A program made the position numbers and the translations under genes. This document shows, piece after piece, positions 31,752 to 41,157 of a stretch of DNA of 64,000 nt. Source of the DNA: a virus; the IMG/VR virus record IMGVR_UViG_3300042540_001399, positions 226,888 through 290,887 of that record; one strand, given 5' to 3'. The first letter of the stretch is position 1; every line of letters begins with the position of its first letter. The notes under the pieces are model-generated. The model saw only the letters and a list, made by a program, of their open reading frames with translations, did not search any database and was not told the origin of the DNA.

Positions 31752-33509
31752 ATGAGTAAAAAAACAGTTGTAGAAGAAGCGGTAATTCAAATGAAAAATT
31801 TGGAAGAAGCTCTTAAAGAAAATGCAAAAGGAATACTTGCCTCAACAATGAGACAAGAAATCAATTCTTTGGTAAAAGAATCTCTGACAGAACAGGATGA
31901 GGTTGGAACAAGCGATGAAGAAGAGGTGGATGTAAAAACACCTGAAGGAGAAGAAGACGTTGATGATGAAACTTTCAGCGTAGATGATGAAGATGATTTG
32001 GCTGATGACGATGACTTCGCGGATGACGACGATGATTTGGCTGATGACGATGACTTCGCAGATGACGATGATGATTTAATGGCTAACTTAGGTACTGATG
32101 ACGATGAAGAAGAAGTTACAGTAGACATGAGAGGTGCTAGCGATGATGAAGTTGCCACTGTATTTGCAAAAATGGATAAAAATGATAAAGTTTCAATTGA
32201 AAAAGTCGGTGACTTCTATGAATTAAGAGACACTGAAAATGATACTGAATATATCATTAAATTAAATGAATCAGACGAATTTTATGAAAACGCTTTTGAT
32301 AGTCAAGATAGATTTATGAAAAGACATATGGCTGGTGATGATTCTTGGCAAGATGAAGACCTACATAGTTATAGAAATTATGACTCTGAAGGTGATCTTG
32401 GTGATATCATGGCAGACGATGGTTATGGTAGAAAAAGACACAGACATCATGATGAAGATGAAATGGACCATTCAACAATTTATGAATTGGAGCTTGAAGA
32501 AGAAGGCGATTATGGTTTAGGTGAAGAAATGTATGAAGATTCAATGACCTATGAGGGTATGGGTGGAATGCATTCTGACGAACTTGATGAAGAAATGTAT
32601 GAAGATTCAATGACCTATGAGGGTATGGGTGGAATGCATTCTGACGAACTTGATGAAGAAATGTATGAAGACATGACTTACGATGAGCTTGATGAAATGT
32701 ACACAGATGAACTTGATGAAGAAATGTATGAAGACATGACTTATGAAGATCTTGACGAAGATATGTACGGTGAATCATGGTCAAGCATGGCTAATGAAAC
32801 AGACAAGTTTAAAGTTCACGAATCTAAACAAAAAACAGGAAGTGCGTCGAAATTCAAATATAGTAAAAAACCTAACCAAGAAGGTGGGTTTAACACAAAA
32901 ATGAAAGAAGGATCAAAACGTTTTGGAAAGTCAGGTAAAGCATCTTTCGATTACGATAATGAAGATCCTAATTCAGAAATTGTTATGAAGATCGTAAACA
33001 AAATTAAAGGTGGTAAAAAATCCGAAACTAAAGAAGCTTCAAGAACTTTAGGTGTTGGAAGAGCCTTTGGTAAAAAAGGATTAGATAAAAAAATAACTGC
33101 ACCAAGACACTTGAAAGAAGAAGTTGAAATTTTAAGAGAAAAGAATGAAGAATACAAAAAGGCTTTAGACTTATTTAGAACTAAACTTAATGAAGTCGCG
33201 GTTTTCAATTCTAATTTAGCATACGCTACTAGATTGTTTACGGAACACTCAACAACAAAACAAGAAAAAATAAATATTTTGAGAAGATTTGATAACGTTG
33301 AATCTTTGAAAGAATCCAAAAATCTTTATCAGACTCTAAAAAGTGAATTGTCTAATAACAATTTGACGGATAATAGTATTAATGAATCAATCAATAGAAC
33401 TGTTATGAAGGCACCTTCTACGGGTTCTGCGGTAAATTTGATTGAATCAAAAACTTACGAAAATCCACAATTTATGAGAATGAAAGACTTAATGGGTAAA
33501 ATAAAATAA
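31752..33509 (+). CDS. Acidic prohead core/scaffold protein (gp22-like role), 585 aa
   Basis: The N-terminal 50 residues are helical (VVEEAVIQMKNLEEALKEN). Residues 75-115 are almost only Asp, Ala, Leu and Phe. Residues 255-335 contain tandem 22-residue repeats of Glu, Met, Tyr and Asp. The C-terminal 250 residues are basic and coiled-coil-like. There are many potential (L/I)-x-E cleavage sites. Position between protease and capsid genes is that of T4 gp22. Extreme acidity suits a scaffold that is digested and expelled before DNA packaging. Assignment is by position and composition. Confidence 0.75.
   Translation: MSKKTVVEEAVIQMKNLEEALKENAKGILASTMRQEINSLVKESLTEQDEVGTSDEEEVDVKTPEGEEDVDDETFSVDDEDDLADDDDFADDDDDLADDDDFADDDDDLMANLGTDDDEEEVTVDMRGASDDEVATVFAKMDKNDKVSIEKVGDFYELRDTENDTEYIIKLNESDEFYENAFDSQDRFMKRHMAGDDSWQDEDLHSYRNYDSEGDLGDIMADDGYGRKRHRHHDEDEMDHSTIYELELEEEGDYGLGEEMYEDSMTYEGMGGMHSDELDEEMYEDSMTYEGMGGMHSDELDEEMYEDMTYDELDEMYTDELDEEMYEDMTYEDLDEDMYGESWSSMANETDKFKVHESKQKTGSASKFKYSKKPNQEGGFNTKMKEGSKRFGKSGKASFDYDNEDPNSEIVMKIVNKIKGGKKSETKEASRTLGVGRAFGKKGLDKKITAPRHLKEEVEILREKNEEYKKALDLFRTKLNEVAVFNSNLAYATRLFTEHSTTKQEKINILRRFDNVESLKESKNLYQTLKSELSNNNLTDNSINESINRTVMKAPSTGSAVNLIESKTYENPQFMRMKDLMGKIK
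32523..32720 (+). repeat. 66-bp tandem repeat in the scaffold gene
   Basis: Units begin at 32523, 32589 and 32655. The first two are identical over 66 bp, and the third is truncated and drifting. Each encodes 22 residues (EEMYEDSMTYEGMGGMHSDE, then LD). Identity at silent positions points to recent duplication. Confidence 0.88.
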
Positions 33510-33528
33510 ACTTTTTAACAAAACCGTA

Positions 33529-33536
33529 TATTTATA
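33529..33536 (+). promoter_or_regulatory. TATTTATA late-type element of the major capsid gene
   Basis: Sits in TATATTTATAATATA and ends 40 nt before ATG 33577, giving the capsid mRNA one of the longest leaders in the set. Confidence 0.55.
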
Positions 33537-33576
33537 ATATACATAAATAAAAAAATAAAGCTAAAAACAAATAAAA

Positions 33577-35466
33577 ATGGGAGCATTATTAGAATCAGGT
33601 CTTGTTGGTAACATCGGGTTAAAACACCTAAAAGTTATCAAAGAAGATACAATTAACAAATGGGACAGATTAGGGTTCCTTGAAGGTCTTAAAGGCCACC
33701 TAAAAGAAAACGTAGCACAGTTATATGAAAACCAAGCTTCTTTCTTGATTAACGAAGCAACTTCAGAAACTTCTAACGGAGCTTTTGAAACAGTTGTATT
33801 CCCTATCGTAAGAAGAGTTTTTTCTAAATTGTTAGCAAACGATATCGTATCAGTACAAGCAATGAACTTACCTATTGGTAAATTGTTCTACTTCGTACCT
33901 CGTATCCAAGGATACAATCCTAACGCGGCAAATCCTGATGGGACACACTATTCACCAATAGGATCACCTCAAGCAATTGCAGATGGTTACAACTCACTTG
34001 GTCAAGGTTACCCTAACGCTAATTTACCTGCTGGTCAGACTAACGCACCATATACAAAAAATCTTTATGATTTATTTTATGAAGGTAATGAGGCAGGTTT
34101 AGATCCTCCAGGATTGTTTGACTATTCTAAAGGTCAATGGACTGCAGTTACTCAACCGGCTATCGCTATGGTATGGTCAGGTTCTGATTTAACTCCAGCG
34201 ACAAATCAATTTGACGGTGAAGTTACAAGAAAAATTATCGTTAAACTTTGTGGATTTAATAACGGAGGTGTTGGTAAATTAATCGGACCTGATGGTAATG
34301 AGATAGATACAGAAACTTTCTTATCTGATCTTAAAATTGTTGCTGACTTAAACGTATTAACAGGATCTACAGGATGTCCTAATTTAGATGAGATTGGAAA
34401 CACAAACTTGTCAGCACCATTATTGTTTAGAGTTGTAACTCAAATTTATGGTAAAGGAATTGTACAACCAACATCTAATACTCAAGGAACAACTTTCCCT
34501 ACAACAGGAAATGGTGGGTCTTACAACAATATCTGTTCACAGGATGGTTGTATCTATTTAGAAGTTGATCTTTCTTGTCCAGCATGTGCTGATTGTGGAG
34601 CTACTACATTAGATGGTTACACAGGAACTACAATTGGTGAAATAACAGAAAATAATGATACATTAGGACAATCTCCATTCCAAGCAATTTATAGAAGATA
34701 TAAAAACTTAGAATTCGAAGATCAAATTGGTGAGGTTTCTTTTGATCTTGAGTCAGTGACTGTTTCTGTAACAGAAAGAAAATTAAGAGCACAATGGTCA
34801 CCTGAATTAGCTCAGGACGTTGCAGCATTCCATAACATCGATGCAGAAGCTGAATTGACAGCGTTGTTGTCAGAACAAGTAGCTGCTGAAATCGATCGTG
34901 AAATTTTACGTGACTTGAGAAAAGGAGCGGCATGGAATTTACGTTGGGACTACAACGGATGGAGAAGACTTCAATTGACTACATCTTATACACAAAAAGA
35001 TTGGAACCAAACTTTGATCACAGCGATCAATCAATTGTCAGCACAAATCCACAAATCTACTTTGAGAGGTGGTGCTAACTGGATCGTTGTTTCTTCTGAA
35101 GTTTCTGCAATCTTTGATGATCTTGAATACTTCCACGTATCAAATGCTTCACCAGAGCAAGATCAATACAACATGGGTATCGAAAGAGTAGGTACGTTGT
35201 CAGGACGTTACCAAGTTTACCGTGATCCTTACTTCCCGCCTAACCAAGTGTTAATCGGTCACAAAGGAACATCATTGTTAGACACAGGTTACATTTACGC
35301 ACCGTATGTACCTCTACAATTGACACCTACAATGTATAACCCATTCAACTTCACACCTATCAAAGGTATTATGACAAGATACGCTAAGAAAATGGTTAAC
35401 AACCGTTTCTACGGACGTATCACAGTTGATGGTGTTAGAACGTTTGACTTAAGAGAATTGAGATAA
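33577..35466 (+). CDS. gp23: Major capsid protein (gp23-like)
   Basis: 629 aa against 521 in T4. The head of the protein follows gp23 order: an N-terminal propeptide with INKWDRLGFLEGL, then L-I-N-E60 before A61 as the likely cut site, then PIVRRVFSKLLANDIVSVQ and MNLPIGKLFYF. The C-terminal half has AQDVAAFHNIDAEAELTALL and SGRYQVYRDPYFP, also gp23-like. An inserted region near residues 315-350 is Cys-rich (CSQDGC, CPACADC) and may be a surface-exposed, disulphide or metal-stabilised domain. Codon use is visibly richer in C-ending codons than the neighbours, as expected for a highly expressed gene. Confidence 0.95.
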   Translation: MGALLESGLVGNIGLKHLKVIKEDTINKWDRLGFLEGLKGHLKENVAQLYENQASFLINEATSETSNGAFETVVFPIVRRVFSKLLANDIVSVQAMNLPIGKLFYFVPRIQGYNPNAANPDGTHYSPIGSPQAIADGYNSLGQGYPNANLPAGQTNAPYTKNLYDLFYEGNEAGLDPPGLFDYSKGQWTAVTQPAIAMVWSGSDLTPATNQFDGEVTRKIIVKLCGFNNGGVGKLIGPDGNEIDTETFLSDLKIVADLNVLTGSTGCPNLDEIGNTNLSAPLLFRVVTQIYGKGIVQPTSNTQGTTFPTTGNGGSYNNICSQDGCIYLEVDLSCPACADCGATTLDGYTGTTIGEITENNDTLGQSPFQAIYRRYKNLEFEDQIGEVSFDLESVTVSVTERKLRAQWSPELAQDVAAFHNIDAEAELTALLSEQVAAEIDREILRDLRKGAAWNLRWDYNGWRRLQLTTSYTQKDWNQTLITAINQLSAQIHKSTLRGGANWIVVSSEVSAIFDDLEYFHVSNASPEQDQYNMGIERVGTLSGRYQVYRDPYFPPNQVLIGHKGTSLLDTGYIYAPYVPLQLTPTMYNPFNFTPIKGIMTRYAKKMVNNRFYGRITVDGVRTFDLRELR

Positions 35467-35490
35467 TCAATTAACGGTTAATAAGAAAAA

Positions 35491-35518
35491 GGTCAGAGAA
35501 ATCTGACCTTTTTTTTTG
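35491..35518 (+). terminator. Intrinsic terminator after the capsid gene
   Basis: GGTCAGA-GAAA-TCTGACC (35491-35508) extended by A-T pairs and followed by a long T-run. Confidence 0.93.
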
Positions 35519-35561
35519 TTAAACAATTACCGTAGAATGTTAAGTCATATTATAAAATAAA

Positions 35562-35783
35562 TTATTCTTTTACATCATTCACTAACATTCTTATAGACTT
35601 AGAAATTATTTCAGTTTCACCAATAGAAAAAGCGCCCCTTTGGTGTGCACACTTAACGGCTTCAACTAAATAATAAATTGAATGTTCTTTGTCCATAGTT
35701 GATAATATTACTTCTAAATGTTCTTCAGATAGTAAATTGATACTGCCGAAAAGATTACCAAAAATTTCATTTTTTTCTTCCAT
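35562..35783 (-). CDS. Small unknown protein, 73 aa
   Basis: Minus-strand frame between the capsid terminator and a plus-strand gene. The product is helical and acidic (INLLSEEHLEVILSTMDKE). The phrase GAFSIGETEIISKSIRMLV resembles a short helical hairpin. No family is recognised. A plus-strand frame also crosses this stretch, but its real start is downstream at 35812. Confidence 0.55.
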   Translation of the reverse strand: MEEKNEIFGNLFGSINLLSEEHLEVILSTMDKEHSIYYLVEAVKCAHQRGAFSIGETEIISKSIRMLVNDVKE

Positions 35784-35798
35784 AATAATTATTTGTGA

Positions 35799-35806
35799 TA
35801 TTTATA
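35799..35806 (+). promoter_or_regulatory. TATTTATA late-type element
   Basis: The core ends 5 nt before ATG 35812 and overlaps the divergent region before the 73-aa gene. Confidence 0.45.
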
Positions 35807-35811
35807 AGATA

Positions 35812-36765
35812 ATGAATATTCAAGATATTGTAAACAAAATAATACTAGAAGCAACTACTGAACTCGGGAGTAGGGGATCCTATGTACCCCCTTTACAACC
35901 TGGGTTCAGATTTTTTAAAAAAGAACAATTAGGACCTTTTACAATATCAACTTCTAATTATGATGATGCGATGTTGGCTTATGATAGTTATGATGGTGTT
36001 ATGGATACACCAAAAAAAGAAATAAAAAAACGAGAAAAAATTGCTAAAAAATCTACAAACAAAATAAAAAAAAACCCTTATCTAACATTCAGTGATGATG
36101 ATGGAGGTATATTAAATCAAACACCTGGTGGTAGAAAAAAAATTGTTCCGATACAAAGACAAAAAAAAATTAATGAAGCAAATACTTCAATAACCGCAGG
36201 TCCTTACAATGCCCCGTTAGAAATAGGGTTTTACGATTGGGAAGATCATCATATTGGTCCTTTTACTGAATTTGTGGAAACAAATAATAACAAACTACAG
36301 ATAAAAAAGAAAATGCGTAATAATATAAAAAGGACTGTTGGTGTTTGGGAAAAAGATCATCGAGGATCTTATGATAGAAATATAGACGAACCACATCATT
36401 TAAAAGAAGATTTGGCGGTTTGGTTTGGTACTAAAAAAAAACCAAAAGGTTCAAAACAACCAAAAGGTCCATGGGTTAACATTTGTCGTAAAGTTGATGG
36501 TAAACATCCGCCTTGCGGGCGACACGACACATCCAAAGGGGCGTACCCTAAATGTCGTGCCGCTGGTGTTGCGGGTAAAATGTCCGATTCTGCTAAAAGA
36601 TCCGCTTGTCAACAAAAAAGATCTGCCGAAAAAAAAGATACGCAAACAGGAAAAGGACAAAAACCGATTATGACATCATATAAACCAAGAAAATCCACAA
36701 ATGAAGTAAGAATTACAGAATCACATTTAGTCTTGCTTATCAAAAATATTTTGAAAGAACTTTAG
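35812..36765 (+). CDS. Virion-type protein with two targeting-like ends and a Cys/Arg module, 317 aa
   Basis: ATG 35812 chosen after the late-type core. The N-terminus MNIQDIVNKIILEATTELG has an I-L-E site. Two internal copies of a P-x-E/Q-x-G-F segment (PPLQPGFRFF and APLEIGFYDW) each end in GPFT. Near the C-terminus is a basic Cys-containing module (WVNICRKVDGKHPPCGR, YPKCRAAG) widespread in phages of this kind. The last residues VRITESHLVLLIKNILKEL repeat the targeting-type peptide at the C-terminus. Likely a head-interior protein; the function of the Cys/Arg module is unknown. Confidence 0.75.
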   Translation: MNIQDIVNKIILEATTELGSRGSYVPPLQPGFRFFKKEQLGPFTISTSNYDDAMLAYDSYDGVMDTPKKEIKKREKIAKKSTNKIKKNPYLTFSDDDGGILNQTPGGRKKIVPIQRQKKINEANTSITAGPYNAPLEIGFYDWEDHHIGPFTEFVETNNNKLQIKKKMRNNIKRTVGVWEKDHRGSYDRNIDEPHHLKEDLAVWFGTKKKPKGSKQPKGPWVNICRKVDGKHPPCGRHDTSKGAYPKCRAAGVAGKMSDSAKRSACQQKRSAEKKDTQTGKGQKPIMTSYKPRKSTNEVRITESHLVLLIKNILKEL

Positions 36766-36766
36766 A

Positions 36767-37201
36767 TTATTGTTCGCTAATTTTCATTTCATCTACTATT
36801 GCATTGTAAACTTTATCTAAAGTATTCTTGATATTTTTTTTGACTGTTCTTTCTGTATCCGTTCGTCTTTTTTCCGTTTCTGTATCATAAAGATATGTTA
36901 TTCTTTCATAATCCCTTGTGGATAATTTTACATCATAATGAAAAACATGATTTGTAATTTCCACCCTACCATAGTCTATTATAATAAAAAGATTCAATGA
37001 ATCATTAATTATGAATCTTTTGTTTGACATTGGGGCAATCATAAAATCGGAATCTTTATGCGAAATAAGTTTTACACATATCTTGAAGGCAGTTTTTTCA
37101 TGTAGCTCAACTTCTTCATAAGTCTTTAGGGCGGAAGATCTACCTACTTTACTTAGTCTTACTTTGAATCTTTTGTAGATTCTCCTTAAAATTTTTTTCA
37201 T
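36767..37201 (-). CDS. Unknown basic protein, 144 aa
   Basis: Convergent with the preceding gene, with one base between stops. Lys/Arg-rich N-terminus (KKILRRIYKRFKVRLSKVG), a beta-rich middle (FIINDSLNLFIIIDYGRVEI) and a helical Thr/Glu/Arg end. Upstream on its strand TATATTTG is present, but no TTG at the right distance, so promoter class is unclear. No family is recognised. Confidence 0.65.
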   Translation of the reverse strand: MKKILRRIYKRFKVRLSKVGRSSALKTYEEVELHEKTAFKICVKLISHKDSDFMIAPMSNKRFIINDSLNLFIIIDYGRVEITNHVFHYDVKLSTRDYERITYLYDTETEKRRTDTERTVKKNIKNTLDKVYNAIVDEMKISEQ

Positions 37202-37267
37202 TTTGTTGTATTTTATAATACTACAAATATATATAAAAAAAACTTAAATAAAAAAAAATAAATTATT

Positions 37268-37756
37268 TTAACAATAAACTCCTGAACATCTTTTTTTACC
37301 GTCTAAACCAGGTTGTTTACCTTTACAAACTTGAACTGCGTATCCATTCGCGTATGCCGAAGGGTAAACATCAAACTTGGATTTTGCCGCCGCTTTTCCT
37401 CTAGCACAAAGTTTAGTTCCTGTTTTTTTACGGCCCTCAGACATGACCATATCTTCATCATCAATATTCATTGACATTTGCATTCCATGTTTTTTTGTTT
37501 CATTCATCAAAAAATCAAAAACTTGATCCATATTGTTCTTTGCTTCTGCAATATGATCTTGTGCCCAATCGTGACCATGTTCTAAAATTTCTTCGATCAT
37601 TTGTTGATCAAGATCTAATAAAAGATCACATTGTCTTCTCATTTGTTGTAAATTAGAAAAAAACATATATCGTGAGCTTTCTTTATGGGATTCATTTACC
37701 ACTTTTCTAATTAACGAAGTAAGTTGTGATTCTGTTATTTTTATTTCTCTATTCAT
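37268..37756 (-). CDS. Virion-type protein with targeting peptide and Cys module, 162 aa
   Basis: Residues 3-22 (REIKITESQLTSLIRKVVNE) are a textbook copy of the targeting-type peptide, ending V-N-E before S. The C-terminus (KLCARGKAAAKSKFDVYPSA, CKGKQPG, KKRCSGVYC) is a small basic Cys module that I know from other phage and giant-virus proteins. The middle is helical with several Met and His. A packaged internal protein is the best guess. Confidence 0.75.
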   Translation of the reverse strand: MNREIKITESQLTSLIRKVVNESHKESSRYMFFSNLQQMRRQCDLLLDLDQQMIEEILEHGHDWAQDHIAEAKNNMDQVFDFLMNETKKHGMQMSMNIDDEDMVMSEGRKKTGTKLCARGKAAAKSKFDVYPSAYANGYAVQVCKGKQPGLDGKKRCSGVYC

Positions 37757-37761
37757 AATAA

Positions 37762-38142
37762 TTAGTTGTTTAAACCATTCTGACCACCCAAAGTGATCGC
37801 GTTCATCTGATATACAGTAGTACCTTGATTATTTGTCCATGCCGGATGTGGTGTCACAACACTAACAACAGTGTTTCCGCTTGGTGTACAAACTTCTAAA
37901 CAGATATTTTGTTCTGTGTTCGCACTTAATGAACAACTACAATCTAAAAAAGGTCCAACTAATGAAAAAATTCCATCGACTTCGGGATTGTTTGTTATTG
38001 AATCTATTGTGAAACATCCTTCAGATGTTGAACCAGTAAATCCTAAATAATATGTATTTCCGGTTGTGTAGGCAGTAAAGCCATTATCGTTAACCACTAA
38101 AGGTGAATCACCATTACAAGGTATTATTAAAATATTTGCCAT
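37762..38142 (-). CDS. Structural-type beta-rich protein, 126 aa
   Basis: Ser/Thr/Asn/Gly-rich with short beta strands and several Cys (FLDCSCSLSAN ... NICLEVCTP). No signal peptide. The composition resembles small head-decoration or fibre-associated proteins. It begins a block of minus-strand virion genes and lies 4 bp downstream of the 487-aa structural gene. Confidence 0.65.
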   Translation of the reverse strand: MANILIIPCNGDSPLVVNDNGFTAYTTGNTYYLGFTGSTSEGCFTIDSITNNPEVDGIFSLVGPFLDCSCSLSANTEQNICLEVCTPSGNTVVSVVTPHPAWTNNQGTTVYQMNAITLGGQNGLNN

Positions 38143-38146
38143 TTTT

Positions 38147-39610
38147 TTATTTTTTATTAATTATTTGAAATTTTATCTGTTTCTTATAAGTATTTATTTC
38201 ACCTGATGAAATCACTTTCAGATCAATAAAATATTCATTAGGTATTTTATCTCTAGTGTCAAAAATAAAATAATACTCATTTGGGGTTCTGTTTATTTTT
38301 GTCCAATCTTGTACTTGAACTTCTGTTGTACCTTCTTTTACATAAACCCTATAAAAAGCATCTACATTCGGAAGTTGTTTATTTGTTGTATATGCTTGTT
38401 TTATTATTACACCAACTTTTCTTACGTCAGTATTTAAAATCATTTCATCTTGTTTTATACCATAATAATCAAATCCATAAACTGATGGTGTATTTGTTGA
38501 AGTTCCAATCTGAATAGACTTTTGTATTGGGTAAACTGTAAAATCATTATAAATGTTTGGTAAATTGAATCCATTCATTACAATATTGGACCAAACATCG
38601 TTAAAAATACAAGGTGTTTTATATCCTATCAGTGGAGGAATTTGTATTTCATAAACACCTTTAGTTTTTCGACAAGATTGTAAATTTATAAGACCTGGTA
38701 TAGGATCACCAGCAGAATCTTCAATTGTCACAAATGGGTTTAAATCTAAGTTTTTGAAGTCCCCATCTTCATAGATATACAAATAAAGTTTATTAGGTTT
38801 ACCTAAAGTAAAATTATTTCTATCATCTTCAATTAAATCATCATATGATGTTTCTAAAAAAGGTTCGTAAAATGTTTGGGTATGTCTTGAAAAAAACCCA
38901 ACCGAATAAGTTCCAGTTGTTCCGGTCAAGTTTTCTACTTGAGGTAGAAAAGCAATACCCCACCCAACAGGATTGACGAAATTACCTTGTAAGATATAAT
39001 TAATTTCATTTGTCATATCAAATTCGATATTTTCATCACCAAATTCGAAGTGTTGTGTTGCGACAATAGTAAGCGCCGAAAACGGAGTGGATCCACTATT
39101 CAAATTACTATAAATCCCTGGTTGTTGCCAAAAATCTATTGTGGTTGTTTGATACCAATTTGATGGCCTGTCAGAATAGTTTTTATCATTTGGAACTGAA
39201 GACATAAGATCTGCATAATCATACCCAACACCTTCATCCCATCTTTGTGGTTGACTAGGATCTAAATCTACATACGGTATTCTGAACAAAATTAAGTCAA
39301 ATGAAGTTGCTCTCAATCTACCCTGTGAAGTTTTTTCATTAAGAAAGTCCTTATTGAAAAAACTTGTATTTGTCATACGTAATGTATGTTTGATATTGTT
39401 ACCATTACATAAAGGATTAATTGTCCCGTCATTATATTTTTCTTTTAATAATGTTAAATCTAAATCAAAAATAAATCTACTAAACCCGTTTGGGTTTATT
39501 AAATTACCATTACCATAGAATAACTCAATTACAGGATTTCTACCTGTATTAGTTAAACTATTCGAAATGATTGTATTATTCCTACTAAAATATGAATTGT
39601 TAATTGACAT
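38147..39610 (-). CDS. Virion structural protein, 487 aa
   Basis: Beta-rich protein starting MSINNSYFSRNNTIISNSLT, with many Asn/Thr/Tyr. Segments such as GFSRFIFDLDLTLLKEKYND and WGIAFLPQVENLTGT resemble jelly-roll appendage proteins of large marine phages. A late-type core lies 14 nt upstream. It directly follows the baseplate-spike-like gene on the same strand, suggesting a tail or baseplate appendage. Confidence 0.7.
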   Translation of the reverse strand: MSINNSYFSRNNTIISNSLTNTGRNPVIELFYGNGNLINPNGFSRFIFDLDLTLLKEKYNDGTINPLCNGNNIKHTLRMTNTSFFNKDFLNEKTSQGRLRATSFDLILFRIPYVDLDPSQPQRWDEGVGYDYADLMSSVPNDKNYSDRPSNWYQTTTIDFWQQPGIYSNLNSGSTPFSALTIVATQHFEFGDENIEFDMTNEINYILQGNFVNPVGWGIAFLPQVENLTGTTGTYSVGFFSRHTQTFYEPFLETSYDDLIEDDRNNFTLGKPNKLYLYIYEDGDFKNLDLNPFVTIEDSAGDPIPGLINLQSCRKTKGVYEIQIPPLIGYKTPCIFNDVWSNIVMNGFNLPNIYNDFTVYPIQKSIQIGTSTNTPSVYGFDYYGIKQDEMILNTDVRKVGVIIKQAYTTNKQLPNVDAFYRVYVKEGTTEVQVQDWTKINRTPNEYYFIFDTRDKIPNEYFIDLKVISSGEINTYKKQIKFQIINKK

Positions 39611-39624
39611 TTATCTTTTTATAA

Positions 39625-39631
39625 TAAATAT
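39625..39631 (-). promoter_or_regulatory. TATTTAT late-type element, minus strand
   Basis: Reads TATTTATTA on the minus strand, 14 nt upstream of the start at 39610. Confidence 0.45.
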
Positions 39632-41157
39632 CAATTAATTCTAATATTTTGATTTAATATTGTATTTGGTGCGTCTAATAGTTGTTGGAGAATTTCTGAC
39701 GTTCTAGTTCCATCTCTACCAACAGTTGATGGTGAAAGCCCGTGGAATGGATGAACGTGTGAGATCAAGAACTTTACAATTAAATTTAATAGCTTCATAA
39801 GTTCATCACCTCTGACCATTGGATCAGTCTTTGGTACTATTTCTTTAGTGTATTTATCTTCTTTTATACCATATAATGTAGAACTTAGATCTATTTTTCC
39901 TTTTGATGGTATTTGAGTACCGTGGGATAATAAAAATATTTTTTCAGCACCCATCGTTGAATATGTTATAGGTGCCGTCGAGTACAAAATTGGTATATAA
40001 GTGCTTGTATTAATTTTAACAGGACTTGATGTTTTATTGTAATCCCAAACTAAATTATAACCTGTTTTTGTGTCATTTGTATTAAGTTTAACTTTGTTAC
40101 TTATTTTAGTAACATTATCTATTTCAATAGGAGTTGAGCCAGTTAAGTTTATTAATTTATCATAGGTGTTTAACGTAGGTCTGAAATAAAAAGGAAATTG
40201 ATCATAAACGTTATGAATAGTGTAACCACTTATATTTATTGTGCCTTCATTAACTCCCTTTATGAAATCATTTATTAACGTATAAGTTTCTTTTAATGTT
40301 TTACCAATAAATTGAATGTAATATTCAGGAGCCCCAACTATTTGTGACACGTTAGATGCAACACTAAAGTCTTTTGATTCCAATGAAACATTTGCGTTTG
40401 TTACATTATATGGGACATTATACAGATAAATAGTTCCAGTAAAGGCGTCCATAGTGTTATCCGGATTTATTATATCCCAATCAACAACCTTTCTTATTGG
40501 TTTACTATCTATAAAAATTGTTTGTTCTTCTCTTTCTTCACCATTTTCAGATTTAGTTGGGTAATTACTTAAGTGAAGAAACGCTCGTTTTTCATTCTCT
40601 ATTGGAAATTTGTTAACATCAAATACGCTATTAGTTTTTCCGGCACGTAAAAGAACTTCTTCTTTTTTAACAATAATATCTGCGGTTCCTCGACCAAGGA
40701 GTGAATTATCACCGGGTTCAGGAAAAATACCAAAACTTTTTATATTTCTATATTCCCCCTGTTGATTTTTTAATGATAAGGATTGTTTAATTTTTGAACC
40801 TGCCGCGGTAAACTTTTTCGCTGATTCAAAATACTCAAAGTTTGTAGTTTGTGGTGATGAAAAAGGTCCTTGTATATAATATTGATTAAGATTGTCAAAA
40901 GTTTTGTCTTGATATATTATGTTTACAAGTTCATTTTTTTCAGGGATTTGATTGATGTAAAAAGGGAGTAGTGGATTAAACACAAAAGGATCTCTTTGCG
41001 TCCAAGCGTCAGTTTCTTCATTCCAATTAGGTATTGAACTTACAACCCCTAAATAATCTTTAACTTCTGGTCTGACTCTTAGTCGACCTAACACCATTGG
41101 GTCTTTGTTATCTAAAACAACACCAGGAAATATTATTTGATTTTCGTTACCCCCCAT
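39631..41157 (-). CDS. Baseplate hub/spike protein with gp5-like OB domain, 508 aa
   Basis: The N-terminal motif IIFPGVVLDNKDPMVLGRLR matches the OB-fold start of gp5/VgrG-type spikes. Repeating beta strands follow, and the C-terminus has HVHPFHGLSPSTVG, a pattern common near the end of such spikes. Unlike T4 gp5 there is no lysozyme insert. Likely function: central spike that punctures the outer membrane. It overlaps the next upstream small gene by 11 bp. Confidence 0.78.
   Translation of the reverse strand: MGGNENQIIFPGVVLDNKDPMVLGRLRVRPEVKDYLGVVSSIPNWNEETDAWTQRDPFVFNPLLPFYINQIPEKNELVNIIYQDKTFDNLNQYYIQGPFSSPQTTNFEYFESAKKFTAAGSKIKQSLSLKNQQGEYRNIKSFGIFPEPGDNSLLGRGTADIIVKKEEVLLRAGKTNSVFDVNKFPIENEKRAFLHLSNYPTKSENGEEREEQTIFIDSKPIRKVVDWDIINPDNTMDAFTGTIYLYNVPYNVTNANVSLESKDFSVASNVSQIVGAPEYYIQFIGKTLKETYTLINDFIKGVNEGTINISGYTIHNVYDQFPFYFRPTLNTYDKLINLTGSTPIEIDNVTKISNKVKLNTNDTKTGYNLVWDYNKTSSPVKINTSTYIPILYSTAPITYSTMGAEKIFLLSHGTQIPSKGKIDLSSTLYGIKEDKYTKEIVPKTDPMVRGDELMKLLNLIVKFLISHVHPFHGLSPSTVGRDGTRTSEILQQLLDAPNTILNQNIRIN

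Noticed and set aside
31787-32158. Minus-strand frame rich in Ser opposite the scaffold gene
   Set aside because: It is the mirror of Asp/Glu codon runs on the coding strand; no start context.
37215-37240. TATATTTG on the minus strand before the gene at 37201 as a host-type promoter
   Set aside because: The -7 element fits but the -33 TTG is missing within the allowed spacing.
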